In this document: positions 35,330 to 46,420 of the stretch, one piece after another | Layout of the letters: each line of letters begins with the position of its first letter | Position numbering within the stretch: the stretch's first letter is position 1 | From: Tetrapyrgos nigripes | Lineage: Eukaryota > Basidiomycota > Agaricomycetes > Agaricales > Campanellaceae | Reading direction: 5' to 3' | Assembly: GCA_013368315.1 (NCBI GenBank) | Contig: JAACJM010000025.1 | Coordinates: 372,001 to 436,000, forward strand | DNA length: 64,000 nucleotides | Position numbers and translations under genes: made by a program | Notes under the pieces: model-generated | The model's input: only the letters and a program-made list of their open reading frames with translations | Database searches by the model: none | Told to the model about the DNA's origin: nothing

Positions 35330-35889
35330 GTTGAGGTGAATAGAGTATATTAAAAGAGAACTAGTAATAGCAAGAAGTCAGGTACACAAGAAAGCCAAAA
35401 CCCGAGTGCATTGGCCCTCACGAAACACTGTCACAAGTCGATGAGGAAGAAGTAAGGTAAGAATGCAACTGCCGACGATGCGTCATCAAAGCTCTCAAAG
35501 CCTGGCCATGTGGATTTTCCTAATTAGAATATTACAAATATTAAGGTATGCCCAGATCAGTTTGTACCAGAGTCACGTGTAACTGAAATCCCCATATCCT
35601 CCTTCCACAAAGCAAAGGAAGAATTTTCGTATTGGATGATTAATGATATAGGCCATACCATTAATCACCCCAAACAGATTTTCCTCACTTTGAGGCTGGA
35701 GGAAGGAAATGTGTAAAGAAGATTTTGGGTGGACCCCACGTGACATTGGTACAAGCTGTTCCACTGCCAGGCGTACAATGTACCTTGATCTTCTAACAAT
35801 TATAACTCAACACACATGATATTTCACAAGATAGACATCAAATCGACACTGACAGGAACAAAGAACCAGAAACTTCTGCTCTTCCCTGA
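35330..35889. other. No gene seen
   Basis: Short frames only; no recognised domain, RNA or terminal repeat. Confidence 0.4.
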
Positions 35890-36213
35890 GTACTTTCTAC
35901 CCTCCCACCTCACGCACTCGTCATCAGTATATCAACAGATGGCCTCTTCGCCCCAACCAAACAGAGAGAAATCACTTCACATATCCCTCCAAGTGAATTA
36001 GTGACTGTATAGTCTCCGGATGGACATGATGGGTTTTTGTTGGAGTTTGAGCAGATTAATGGGCATGTGATGAGGTTTTTGAAGAGGGAACTTCCAGAGT
36101 TGTATGAAGGTGATGGGGCTGGAGGTGCTTTGGAAGGGGCAGATGCTGGGGATTTCGAGATCAAGAAGACCAGTGTGTTTGGGGAGGCTGAGGCAGATGT
36201 TGCGCATTGGTGA
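35890..36213 (+). pseudogene. Fragment of homoserine O-acetyltransferase (MET2-like)
   Basis: Homoserine acetyltransferase supplies O-acetylhomoserine for methionine synthesis. The frame reads HALVISISTDGLFAPTKQRE, then IPPSELVTV, an in-frame TAG, then SPDGHDGFLLEFEQINGHVM, RFLKRELPELYEG. The S-x-D-G-L-F and S-P-D-G-H-D-G-F-L-L-E-F blocks are diagnostic of the C-terminal part of this alpha/beta hydrolase and include the catalytic Asp and His. The N-terminal two thirds, with the nucleophile Ser, is missing. It is a stray 3' fragment among repeats. Confidence 0.75.
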
Positions 36214-36406
36214 TGGATAGACTCTTGCTTGGTTTTTGAAAGACAGACTGCAAATGAAAGCTCGTACATCCAACATGTAACATTATAGGTATCTTATATT
36301 TTGTACAAGACCTTGTGTATCCAACTACATAAACAGTCCTCACTGTATAATTATACGAGTGTGAATTCTACTACATTTGACATGCTCAGAATCATGTCTA
36401 CTAGTA

Positions 36407-36581
36407 CAGTTGAATATATTATATGGAATATTGGCGGGAGACACCCAAACTGTATTCCATACCATGGATATTCCATATGATATATTTTTTTGGTAGTGAA
36501 AGTCAGTTTGAAGCAGCCAAAAGTGTATTCCATATGACATATTATTCCATACAAGATTATTCCATATGATATATTCTACTG
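36407..36581. mobile_element. Tc1/mariner-type MITE (175 bp)
   Basis: Ends CAGTTGAATATATTATATGG and the inverse of CAGTAGAATATATCATATGG, flanked by TA on both sides (36405-36406, 36582-36583). The interior contains further copies of ATTCCATATGA and its inverse. No coding capacity. Confidence 0.75.
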
Positions 36582-36583
36582 TA

Positions 36584-37017
36584 TGGCAGTCTAAATCAAA
36601 AGGAATACTTAAACATCTGAGAAGGTGAATATGGAGTGCGGTTGAGTTATATGGGGACTTTTCCTGTTGAATCTGGGACGAAAAGGCTAGCCATAGTCAT
36701 TGAGGCAGCTGGGATGGATGTAGGAGAGGGTATCCTGGCACGATGGTGATTTAATTAGGAAGGCACCTTTAACCAGACAGTACACACCAAGTATGTCAGC
36801 TTCACTTCCTCGTCTGCACACCCCGGCATCTTTGTGCCTTTCTATGAGGAAAAACAAGCAGCTGCAAGGTAGGCCTCGTCACTGGTATAACTCCACAAAG
36901 ACAGGATGATGTTGACCTCAGACAGTCGAGTGCTGATCTTCCGGTTGGGAAGTGTTGTGGACATCGATGGTGTGCAGGGTCTAAGGAACAGGCTGATGAG
37001 TGGGGCTCAAAAGTAAA
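36584..37017. other. No gene seen
   Basis: Short stretches with coding-like composition (for example HTKYVSFTSSSAHPG near 36790, +) but no recognised domain. It precedes the second copy of the laccase 3' flank and may hold unrecognisable gene debris. Confidence 0.35.
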
Positions 37018-37400
37018 TACATATGTAACTTATATAGGGTTCTTCGATCTGCACTCACATCCTTACTTGACTTTTCTGGGTTTCTTTTTTTTTTTTTCAT
37101 TGACAGGGACACGGTGAGATAGAGTGACATGTAGTCCTGATGAGTGCTGAGTTCATGAGCTCCCTCGACTTCTGATACTGTAGATTATTGAACCGTGTAG
37201 AAAGATAGATGTGTGGTTATACTATAATTGAGTATGCCTACATGTCAAGAACAAGTAATCAAGGGAACGTTGAAGATGCGCTAGGTAACAAAAGGTGCCT
37301 CTCCTAGACAGACTATATGACGATCTGCGGTTTTCAAGCGCACCAGTAGAGGGATTGAGAAAGATTATCTGCAAGGCACTAGTCTCTATTAGAACAGCCA
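37018..37400 (+). repeat. Duplicated laccase 3' flank, copy 2
   Basis: Matches 32413-32640 followed by 33175 onward, with GAGTATGCCTACATGTC in place of the MITE-bearing junction. No laccase exons are visible upstream of this copy. Confidence 0.8.
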
Positions 37401-37536
37401 CAGACCGTTCTAATTCAATGATCATCGATCATCGGTCTCAATTCGTTGTAGAAGTTAATAAAAAAAATTAAGGCGCTATTATTGGATACATCGAGATCTA
37501 CGACTGAATTGAACATTCCAATTGAGATTTCTATTC

Positions 37537-38118
37537 TTAACAACCAATTAGAACGAACTTACCAGAACGTGCTTGGGAAGGGGCTTCATCATCTCGCCCT
37601 CTCGACACAACTCGCACAGCGGGCTGGGAGCCTACATTTCCCGTCTCCAGTCTAGCATGACGAGGATGCTGCTGAATATTTCCATCTTGACCAAAATGAA
37701 TGGTTACTTCGGTGTTAGCAGCAAGGGTAATGTTTGAAAGTGAGATGCTGCCGATGCTGTAGTTGTAGGTGACATTGCTACGTCTGTCATCACCACCAAC
37801 GCTACTCAGTGAGCTATGGAATTCTGGGTGACGTGACTGATTGAACATCTGGATGGACGTTTGAGTCGTGCGCGTTACTGTCTCGATAGTATTGACGGCA
37901 CTGACAGTATCGAAGGCAGCCTGATTAGCTGGAGCAGTATCGACGGGCGTCACATTGGCATTGGCTGGTCCTAAACGCCATTTGGTTGAGTAAATGCTGC
38001 GGAGGTGCTCATTTCTAAATCAGGACATACCTGCTCTTCCTTGACGACGACGAGCACTAGAAGGTGAAGATGAAGTCTCTATAGGCGCGGCTGGTAAGGA
38101 AGGAGCTGGAGAAGGCAT
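37537..38118 (-). CDS. Hypothetical low-complexity protein
   Basis: Two exons, 38118-38031 and 37970-37537, joined through a 60-nt intron (GTATGT..TTTAG) that keeps the frame: RRRQGRAG then PANANVTPVDTAP. The product is rich in Ser, Thr, Ala and Asn, with no recognised domain. A GTAAGT at the codons after ARSG may start a further intron, so the true C-terminus could differ. An open frame upstream (TAVELLYRRL, AAHGAALAQSFLVLKALP), joined by a possible 35-nt intron to DLDWTPSPSLS, suggests the real start may lie further upstream, near 38320. Function unknown. Confidence 0.4.
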
Positions 38119-38507
38119 TGCGTTGGAAAGAGATGGGCTGGGCGTCCAGTCAAGATCTTGAGAAACAGGATGCATACACAATGAAACCTACCGAATTAGA
38201 GAGCTTGGGAAGGGCTTTTAAGACCAGAAAAGATTGAGCAAGAGCTGCACCATGAGCAGCGGGGAGTTGCGATGAAGTTGAGGTAGAAAGACGACGATAC
38301 AGCAGTTCAACAGCAGTTGGCGTCTAAGGCGACTGGCGCCAAACTAGTGACGCTTCCAAGTTTTTTTGAATTGCGCTGGCATCTCAAGCCCTACCCGGCC
38401 TGGCATTCTTGAGATCGATGCAATCATTTTGGACATGAAAAACGAGATTATCGAGGGTATAGACGATGACGGTCAAAAGCGAAGACTTTGAGTGACGTAA
38501 TTCGCGT

Positions 38508-39848
38508 ATGTTTTTTGCAGTCGTTGCACTCCTCCTATCCCTCTCGTTCATTTGCTACCTCGCTCTTTCCACAACGCCTCCCAAAAAACCCCATGGAATC
38601 TTCTCACTTCCTGCCGCATACACATCCTACTCTTCCTACCTACAAATGTCCAACACCGAGCTAGCACGCATGCGTACATCCTACGCGTCCATTCCTCATC
38701 CACACAAAAAGCTCGGATACGCTATAGGCTACCCAGGCAAACTCAACCGTCTGGCAGAAATATACCAAAAAAACGCGAAAGTGACACGAGCAATTGCTGC
38801 ATCGGCAGAACTGCAGTTTCCTCAAGAAATCGCGTCAGCGAAAAGCGAGTTAACCTCTCAATCCGTGTTTGGGTGGTTGTTACCACCGAGGACGAGGAAC
38901 AGTTATGCTACGACTGCTTCGCTTGTTCGTGTCCGAGAAGCACTGAAGCATTTTATAAGGGACTGGTCCACTGCAGGCGACGCAGAACGAAAAGTTATCT
39001 TTACACCGATTCTTGATGTACTTCGGTACCTCTCTAAATCTACGAGTCTTTCTACACCATATACCTCTGGTCCATACAAGTCCCTCCTCATCCCCGGCTC
39101 AGGCCTTTCCCGACTCGCATACGAAGCTTCTTTACTCGGATACGACACGACAGCATGCGAGTTGTCGATGTATATGAATCTGGCTTTTCGGTTCCTCCTA
39201 GACGAAACGACGACGAATGCGGTTGGGCAGCATGAAGTACATCCGTACGCGCATTGGTTTAGTCATCAGAGAAATTCGTGGAGGGGAGGAGAAGACGGTG
39301 AAGGAGAAGGGGATCAAAACTCATTAACCTCATTCAGAGGAATCAAATTCCCTGACATCGTACCCCGTCTAACAGACCCTCAAAAAACTGGAAACGGAGG
39401 CTCTCTGAACCTCATCGAGGGTGACTTCCTCTCCCTTTCAAAACCCACTCCCGGCTACGACCTTCTCGTAACCCTGTTCTTCATCGACACATCCCCAAAC
39501 ATCCTTTCCACCCTCAATCATATTTATCACCTTTTGCGTCCAGGAGGATTATGGATCAACCTCGGCCCATTACTCTACACCAGTTCTGCGTCGTATCCCG
39601 GAGCTGGAGGGTCGAATTTAGAACTCAGTTTGGATGAAATTGTAAGGGTTGCGAAGATGGTTGGGCTGGATGTGGTTGGGTATGGAGAAGATGGGAGGAA
39701 AATTGGGAACGGGGATGTTGAAGAGGACTTGGATAGGATACCGGAATGCTTCAGACCACGGACGATACCTTGCGAGTACACAGCGGATAAGAGCGCGATG
39801 ATGAGGTGGGTGTATGAGGCAGAGTTTTTTGTTGCGAGGAAGATATGA
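38508..39848 (+). CDS. Carnosine N-methyltransferase family protein (N2227-like)
   Basis: 446 residues, no introns. SAM-dependent methyltransferase of the CARNMT1/yeast YNL092W family, which in animals methylates carnosine to anserine; the fungal substrate is not established. It starts with a hydrophobic segment, MFFAVVALLLSLSFICYLAL, suggesting a membrane anchor. Family motifs: YPGKLNRLAEIYQKNA-type N-terminal helix, LLIPGSGLSRLAYE (SAM-binding glycine loop, about residue 197), ACELSMYMNLAFRFLL, VTLFFIDTSPNI, LLRPGGLWINLGPLLY and a C-terminal MMRWVYEAEFFVARK. About 20 residues (GGEDGEGEGD) are a low-complexity insert. The length is normal for the family. Confidence 0.9.
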   Translation: MFFAVVALLLSLSFICYLALSTTPPKKPHGIFSLPAAYTSYSSYLQMSNTELARMRTSYASIPHPHKKLGYAIGYPGKLNRLAEIYQKNAKVTRAIAASAELQFPQEIASAKSELTSQSVFGWLLPPRTRNSYATTASLVRVREALKHFIRDWSTAGDAERKVIFTPILDVLRYLSKSTSLSTPYTSGPYKSLLIPGSGLSRLAYEASLLGYDTTACELSMYMNLAFRFLLDETTTNAVGQHEVHPYAHWFSHQRNSWRGGEDGEGEGDQNSLTSFRGIKFPDIVPRLTDPQKTGNGGSLNLIEGDFLSLSKPTPGYDLLVTLFFIDTSPNILSTLNHIYHLLRPGGLWINLGPLLYTSSASYPGAGGSNLELSLDEIVRVAKMVGLDVVGYGEDGRKIGNGDVEEDLDRIPECFRPRTIPCEYTADKSAMMRWVYEAEFFVARKI

Positions 39849-40381
39849 TATACTATTCCGTTGTTTTCGTACTCTATATCGAATAACACTTAATACCCTT
39901 ATAATGACTAAAGCTTGAAGCTGCAAGCTTAAAGGTCCACCGCCAGCCTGTTAACGTCGCCGATTATTTCCCTATCCGGGGAGTGTATTATCTAGAACGG
40001 AGCGCCGTAAGAAAAGAAGACCTCATGATATATCAGCTTATGGTGAGTACTTGAATTCACCAAAGATTGAAGTATACGTAGGAGGGTTCTAAAGAAGGTA
40101 AAGTTCAGAAAAGAACGTATTTGTAAGGGGTACTAGATGACGATGTAGTCCGATGTATGTACGACGTTTTTATGAATATTTTATTTCTATCAACAAAGGG
40201 AAAACGGTGAACCGTGAAACTGAAGCTAAGAGAGAAAGGAAGTCCAAGAAGGGTGAAATCAGAAACAAAATTGTCCATTAATATTGTCGAAAGAGTGAGT
40301 CCGTGTCTATATCATGCTACTACACCTATGTATGATTCGAGGCTCAGATACCTCTTTACCTTCGAGTTGCTAGCCAACAGC

Positions 40382-41169
40382 CTACTGAGCATCCTGAGCA
40401 TCACCGCCAGAGGGCTTGCCAGCTGGTGGGGGTGGTGGATGAACACTTCCGATGTGGGCAGGTCCGTCTTCATCAGCACGCTTGGAAGGAGGAGGCTGGT
40501 GGGACATAGAACCCGAAGGCGGTGGTGGGGAAGGGCCAGTATGAGCTGGTTTGTCCCCGTCAGTACGCTTGGAAGGAGGCTGGTGACGCGCAGAACCCGA
40601 AGGTGGTGGTGGGGGAGGGCCAGCATGAGCTGCTTTATCCTCGTCAGCACGCTTGGAAGGAGGAGATTGGTGGGGCGCAGAACCCGAAGGTAGTGGTGGG
40701 GCAGGTCTGTCCTCGCCAGCATGAGCTGGTTTGTCCTTGTCAGCACGCTTGGAAGGAGACTGGTGAGGTACAGAACCCGAAGGTGGTGGTGGTGGTGGAG
40801 GGCCGGCATGAGCTAGTTTGTCCCCGTCAGCACGCTTGGAAGGAGGAGGCTGGTGGTGTGCAGAATCCGAAGGTGGTGGTGGGGCAGGTCCGTCCTCGCC
40901 AGCATGAGCTGGTTTGTCCTCGTCAGCACGCTTGGTGGGTGGAGACTGGTGTGGCGCGTCACCAGGCGGGAGTAGCCCAGAAACCGAAGGCGGCTGGCGC
41001 TCGTCACCTTTGACTACCTGGAGAGACCCTCCATCGGGCTAGAAAGATATTATATCGGTAAATGTCAGGAAGAAAGTCACAAACGGATCCTCACCATAGG
41101 AAGAGGCATCGCAGTCGAGGCCACGACGACAGAAAGCAAGACAGTAGCGAAGAAGGCAGGGGTTTTCAT
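40382..41169 (-). CDS. Secreted Pro-rich repeat precursor with Lys-Arg (Kex2-type) sites
   Basis: Two exons, 41169-41095 and 41038-40382, with a 56-nt intron (GTGAGG..TTCTAG), encoding 243 residues. MKTPAFFATVLLSVVVASTA is a signal peptide. After a short pro-region the protein consists of six repeats, each introduced by Lys-Arg in the context P-x-S/T-K-R. Each then reads (A/T)D-x-D-(K/G)-x-AH-x-G, often EDGPA, a run of 4-7 Pro, S-G/D-S and HQxP, with units about 28-32 residues long. The last unit ends GGDAQDAQ. Regular dibasic spacing in a secreted repeat protein is the hallmark of kexin-processed repeat proteins (KEPs), which include precursors of fungal peptides. No Cys is present. The peptide function is unknown. 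TATA box at 41251-41260. Confidence 0.8.
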
Positions 41170-41250
41170 GTTGGAAAGAAGCGAAAGGCAGATGGATTAC
41201 TCTGAGAGGAATGTTCGTTGGAACTGGAGAGAAGTGCGATAATTCTCGAA

Positions 41251-41260
41251 CCTTTTATAT
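41251..41260 (-). promoter_or_regulatory. TATA box of the repeat precursor gene
   Basis: ATATAAAAGG on the minus strand, 82 bases before the ATG; a strong consensus suggesting high or regulated expression. Confidence 0.6.
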
Positions 41261-44216
41261 GCCATCGCTAGTACCTTGTGAAGTTATGAGGTACTGGAAC
41301 TCCAGTGGTAAGCGCAGCAGAGGCAGTGGAGCGAGAAATTCTTCGCAGAATGACAAAACAACGCCGGAAGTTGACTATTTTGCCAATCAGTGCGTAGGTT
41401 CGCAAGTGGTATACACCATAAGTCCATAGTAGTTGAATATTGAAGCGGAAAAGCCTTCAAATTATGAGGAGGCGACTCGTCTAATTTTGGGTTGCTGCGC
41501 ACCGTAGTCTTCTCGATGGTTTTGAACCAATGTCTGTGGTGCTCCCCATCCGACTCGTCGCAAAATCCTCAAAATCTAGAGTAGTAAACTCGCAACTGAA
41601 TTTCTGAATCTTACGAGTTAAGAGCAGTTACTTACGCCATTTTTAACGCTTTTTTTTCATGCGGCCAAGCACGAGCTCTGACTAAAATAGAATTTAAGTT
41701 AGAAAGTGGCACCGAAGAAATGATACAAGGAACGAAAGCCTGAAGAGAGCAATTATTTAGAGCTATTTCAAACAACGACGTAAGACGATAAGTCGGAGCA
41801 GATGGAACAAAGCATCGTCTTCGAAACGCGCGAAGGTGACCTGCCATTCGGACAGATGTCGCGTTCGTGTAGAAAGTTCGTAGAAAGTCCTACTGAGGAA
41901 ATAACCGCCTAACAGAGCTTCAGCACGAGCCAAAGATGTCCTCGTTTGTGACTGAGAATGAGGAGCTGCTGTCTGTACACGGCATGCACATTGTGTGAAC
42001 GGATGAACGAGTTGTTGAAGTTCTGAGGTTCTTGTCCTGCTAATGGAGCTCGGCGGAGGGTCACCGGCCACCGTTTGCATGAATAATATTTGAGGCAGAG
42101 TTTGAGATTGACGCTCGGGGTAAGAGCTAGGGAGCAGGTTACAACTGCGAGTTGTCGCGCTTGGAGTGGGATTAGCGTGTACCTTCCATCGATAATTGAC
42201 TGGAACACACAACTTCAATCGAGGTTGTGCGTCAAATTCCAACAGTACTTGTCCGTCCAGTGCGTGACACTTGGAGAATTGGTTTTTGGGAGAAGATGGA
42301 CAATGTGCCTCGCTTACACCCATGTAGCCGGCGCAGCCATACATACTATTCAAGACCTGGGCAATTATTTGAGGTGTAGAAAAAGAGTACAGTCTTCCGA
42401 ACAACGGCGGTTCGAGTATTGCAGCCTGTCGCTCGGAGGTAAAACCTCTCCGGAAGCTCGCAAGGTCCGTTTCGACATGGGTAGTGCAGAAAAATGCGCT
42501 CCTTGGGCAATAATTCTACCAGGATGCGGAACCAGAACCTCCGAGTCAACAGCTTCCCGGAGCGACTTTTGTCGTTGATATAAAAAGATTCTCAAGTGTC
42601 ATAATCACTGCGAGAGTCTCAAAGAGAGGAAAGATTGCTTACTTGTAAAATTCTACTTAGCTTTGAGCTTGATGACTGCCTCCTCCTTATCCCACTGCTT
42701 ATTATCCATTCCGAGCTGGTCGATGAGCTGCCTTCGCCTGGGCAGAAAGCTATTTGTCCATCACATAAAGTCCTGTTCCTCAGGAGTCACTGGCTGGTGG
42801 CATGGATTAGCGGGCTATAAGAGGAGCGTGTAGAGAGGCGGCGTACATAGAAGATGGTTGGATGGACTATCTAATGGGAAACTCCTCCCGATGATACCCA
42901 GAGCACAGAGCAACAACATGATTCTCCGGTCAGTGACGTGAATGATCAAGCCAACGAGCAAGATAAGTATGCGTGCCACCTGCCGTAGCTCCTCCTTCGA
43001 CTCCTTCTCGGCAGTGTGAACATCTGTCTTTCTGCCTGGATGACTTTAACTTCCGGTTGCTGAACTGCTGAGAAATGAACGCTGGTCGGTCTTCAACAGT
43101 TGTTCCACGAGTGTCTTCGGCTTCTCAACAAGCTCCGGCTGGTATTTCAAGCACGAGGATTCAGGTACGCATGCGACTGGTTCTGGCATGCTAGCAGCAG
43201 TAATAGGGGATTAATCGTGTCCAATATCTTGAGTAGCCAATACGTGGCTGTCCGATAGATTGCGAGGTCATTGGTCTGGTAATACCGGTGGATTGCATGG
43301 AGAGGAGGATGCATCGATGAGTGCCTGTGCCTGCGACAGTGAGCTGACAGGTAGGTAATTCTCGGCTCCAGAAAAGGACAGTGCGAACAAAAGTGTGGCT
43401 GTGCAATATACCTGACTCAGACCACTGATCAGACCATCCACCACCCTGCATAAGGACGACAATACTTCTTTTGATGCTGGATTCAATATAGCTAGGTTCG
43501 CGTATATGTTAGTCTTTGATTCCTTAGATCGATACGATCAACGATGCAATGCGTCACTCTAGCTTCACTGGTCTCGCTTGTCCACCGCGCGAGGCTATCA
43601 TTTACAGGCTTTGTTTCAGGGGATGCAGCTCATATCGTCCGTTTTTCCGTTTGGGTCGTTGCACATCTACACTGGGAAAAACTTCAAGTAAATATGTCCC
43701 AAGAAAGAATCAAGACTAACGCAAGTTGCAATACCTCAGGGACGAATGAGTAGTAGATTCCCCCTGGCTTCATCTATCGTATCCACAACGCATCGTAAGA
43801 AAAGGCCTCCTCCCAGTGATACATCAGTTTATGGTGAACACAGTACTTGAATCAGCCAAAGATTGTATCCAAGTCTTTCATTGGGTCTGGCTGAGAGAGA
43901 TTAAGTATTACCACATTCATTGTTACTACTAAAGAGGCAAGAACGACCTGGAGTCTAGCTGACAAGTCTCTGTAACTCTCATGGTGAGGTGTTCGGTTTT
44001 TGACAGTCAAAATGGAGATTGGACAAGAATATTAATCATTTCAGGTACACTAGTAGTACTACCAGTAACATAGCATAATGTACTCAAGTCGAAGTATGTC
44101 TAAAGAATTGCGGTACTCTCGTGCGGCCGCCGGGTAATAGTATAAATGATAAATAAGTCGTTTGAAGGATCCAGCAGTAATTTTGGGTTGAGGAGGAAGT
44201 CCTCGGACATCATGAT
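41261..44216. other. Gene-poor 3-kb stretch
   Basis: No confident gene. A 213-codon frame at 42404-41763 (-) lacks an ATG at its left end and shows no known domain. A short frame near 42990-42820 (-; EKESKEELRQVARILILLVG) has a hydrophobic segment and may be gene debris. Block 43785-43880 resembles 39995-40085. Confidence 0.35.
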
Positions 44217-46420
44217 TCATAGATTCCACAAAGCTTTGATCATATCAGCCGCTCTTTCTGCAAAGATATACACCGGTGCTTGTGGTGATGCGGAAGGAAC
44301 AAATGGCTGTAAGGGGCACAAGAAGAATCAGTGTTCTGACGAAATATGGATAGTTTAGAGCCACACTCACCAATACAGACGCATCGACGACTCTGACACC
44401 TTTTACGCCCTTCAAACGCAAATCGGGATCCACCACACCCCAATCTGCATTCTTTGGTGACATGCTATTCGTTCCAACGGCGTGAAGCGCTCCAACTACG
44501 TTCTGATCAATGTACGCATCCATTTGCTCATCGGTGGTCAGGTTGGCAGCCGGAGCAATGATGTACTTTGCATCCTGGAAAGGTTGCGAAGCGGCAAGAC
44601 GCTGGAGGCTTTGAAGAGCATATCGGAGGGTGAAGCGATCGAAATCAGAAGAGAGCAGGTTTAGATGAATGTTAGGGTAGTCGAGAGGGTTTGAGGAGTT
44701 GAGTTCTAGGAAGCCACGAGAGACGGGCGTGACGACGGTAGGGATGAATCCAGTCACATTAGAAGGTTGTCCAAATAATGCGAGAGTGAATCCACCCTGA
44801 TCGCAAGTCGTTCGGTTGTAAGCAGTCTGATAATGAACAACAACAAGGTGAGCAACGACATACCGTGAATCCGACCTGGTAATGCGGAGTGTTGGGTCCT
44901 GCAGAAGGATCCACTTCGCTACCAAAAATTTCTGCGTCCTCCGGTACACGTGCGAACGCAATCGTAGTCAATGCTGGTATTACCAGGGCTCCGGTCTTTG
45001 TCTCGTTCCATTGCTCGAGCAATTCCGGAATGGGGCCGGTGGGATCGGACGAATTGACCAGGTATGCGAAGGGAAGCATGGGTTGTTCGGAGAGGTTTCG
45101 GCCTACAGACGGCAAGTCGTGAAGTGGCCTGATTCCGAGATTGGAGAGGGTGTTTGAGTCTCCAATGCCAGAGTTTAGTAGCAGCTAGTAATTACATGAT
45201 CAAAAATTGCCAGACTATCACATAATAGGTAGAGCGTACCTTAGGGGAGCCCATCGAGCCTGCAGAGATAATGATCTCCTTGGTTCCCCTCACCGTCTGG
45301 AAGGTCGCTTCGAACGCACAGGTGAGTTCAGCAATCAACAAACGCAAGTAGCAACAACTTACCTCCGCCATCTTGAGTAAACTCGACACCTTCGAATTGC
45401 ACTTGCTTACCATGAGAAGTATTCTTGGGCAGAATTCGCGTTGCTTGTGCGTTCAAAAGAACATGCAAATTCCGTCTCTGTTTCATGATGCGCGGAGCGA
45501 GATATGCCGTTGCAGAGCTACTCCTCTCTCCGTTCAAGACTGTAGACTGTACCCAACAAATGCCAAGTTCATTCCCAGCATTGCAATCGAGGTTGAATGG
45601 GAACTCTTCTGAATCGAGACTGGTATTGATGATCAAATCGTCGATTTCGCGTCTGAACCCGGTTAGGGTCACGGAATTGACACCGTCAAAGCCATGTGCA
45701 GTGGGATCAAATTGCCCCGTAATGTTGTGGTGGTCTGCAGGCTGAGTGAAGCGTTCGTTCTTCATAATGTAAGGCTGAATGTTGTCCCAACTCCAGCCGG
45801 GATCTTGAGTGTGGCTTGCATATCGGTCCCAGTCTTCGGCGCTTCCACGAGTGTACGCCATGCCATCTGTTATTGATGCCAGTCAACTGTAAGCCCTATG
45901 GTTACTGGACTTGGGGACCCACTGATTGAGCTGGTTCCTCCGAGTATGCGTCCTCCAGTCCAGGTACGGGATCGGTTGCCTATTCCTATCTGGGCAGTAT
46001 AGTTCCAATCATGTACCGTCCCGCTGAGTCGAGGGAAGAACGCTGGAACTAAACCATCCGAGATCCCTTCATTTCTGTGAATGAGAGACGCGTCAACTTC
46101 GTGAGCTGCTAGAGTAGTTTTAGAGACTCGCTATACTCACGAGCCACCTGCTTCTAAAACCAGTACAGAAACATTGGGATTCTCCGACAGACGATTGGCA
46201 ACTACATTCCCTGCAGTACCACCTTGTAAATAGAGTTGAGTAGTATCAGCATTATGCTAAGGACGTAACAATCGACCTTGAACTCACCGCCTATCACGAC
46301 GAAGTCAAAGTGTCGAGTAGGTAGTTCCTCAGCTTTTTCGACGATTCCCGTCACGCGTCGTGCTGAAGAAATAGAGAGATGGAGCGAGAGAAGAATGAAC
46401 GAGAGGTAGCTGGGCCGCAT
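44217..46420 (-). CDS. GMC oxidoreductase (aryl-alcohol oxidase-like), altered active site
   Basis: Eight exons: 46420-46288, 46222-46141, 46074-45923, 45866-45363, 45307-45240, 45184-44864, 44826-44371, 44306-44217. Introns are 37-66 nt, phases agree throughout, and the product is about 601 residues. The start has a signal peptide (MRPSYLSFILLSLHLSISSA). The FAD-binding loop is VIGGGTAGNVVANRL; then VLVLEAGG, GGRILGGTSSINGMAYTRG, EIIISAGSMGSPK (GMC signature 2), HAVGTNSM and RVVDASVL. Family members produce H2O2 while oxidising alcohols or sugars outside the cell. The usual second catalytic residue, His or Asn in a context such as AHTQAPVY, is here ASPQAPVY, so Ser replaces it. The first His (HAVGT) is present. 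The gene is otherwise intact. Confidence 0.88.

Noticed and set aside
40312..40809. 165-codon minus-strand frame rich in His and Leu
   Set aside because: It is an alternative frame of the same repeats, without signal peptide or splice logic.
40522..41013. 163-codon plus-strand frame with repeated HAWKE/QNPKVVV units
   Set aside because: It is the antisense reading of the repeat precursor; the minus strand has the signal peptide, intron and dibasic spacing.
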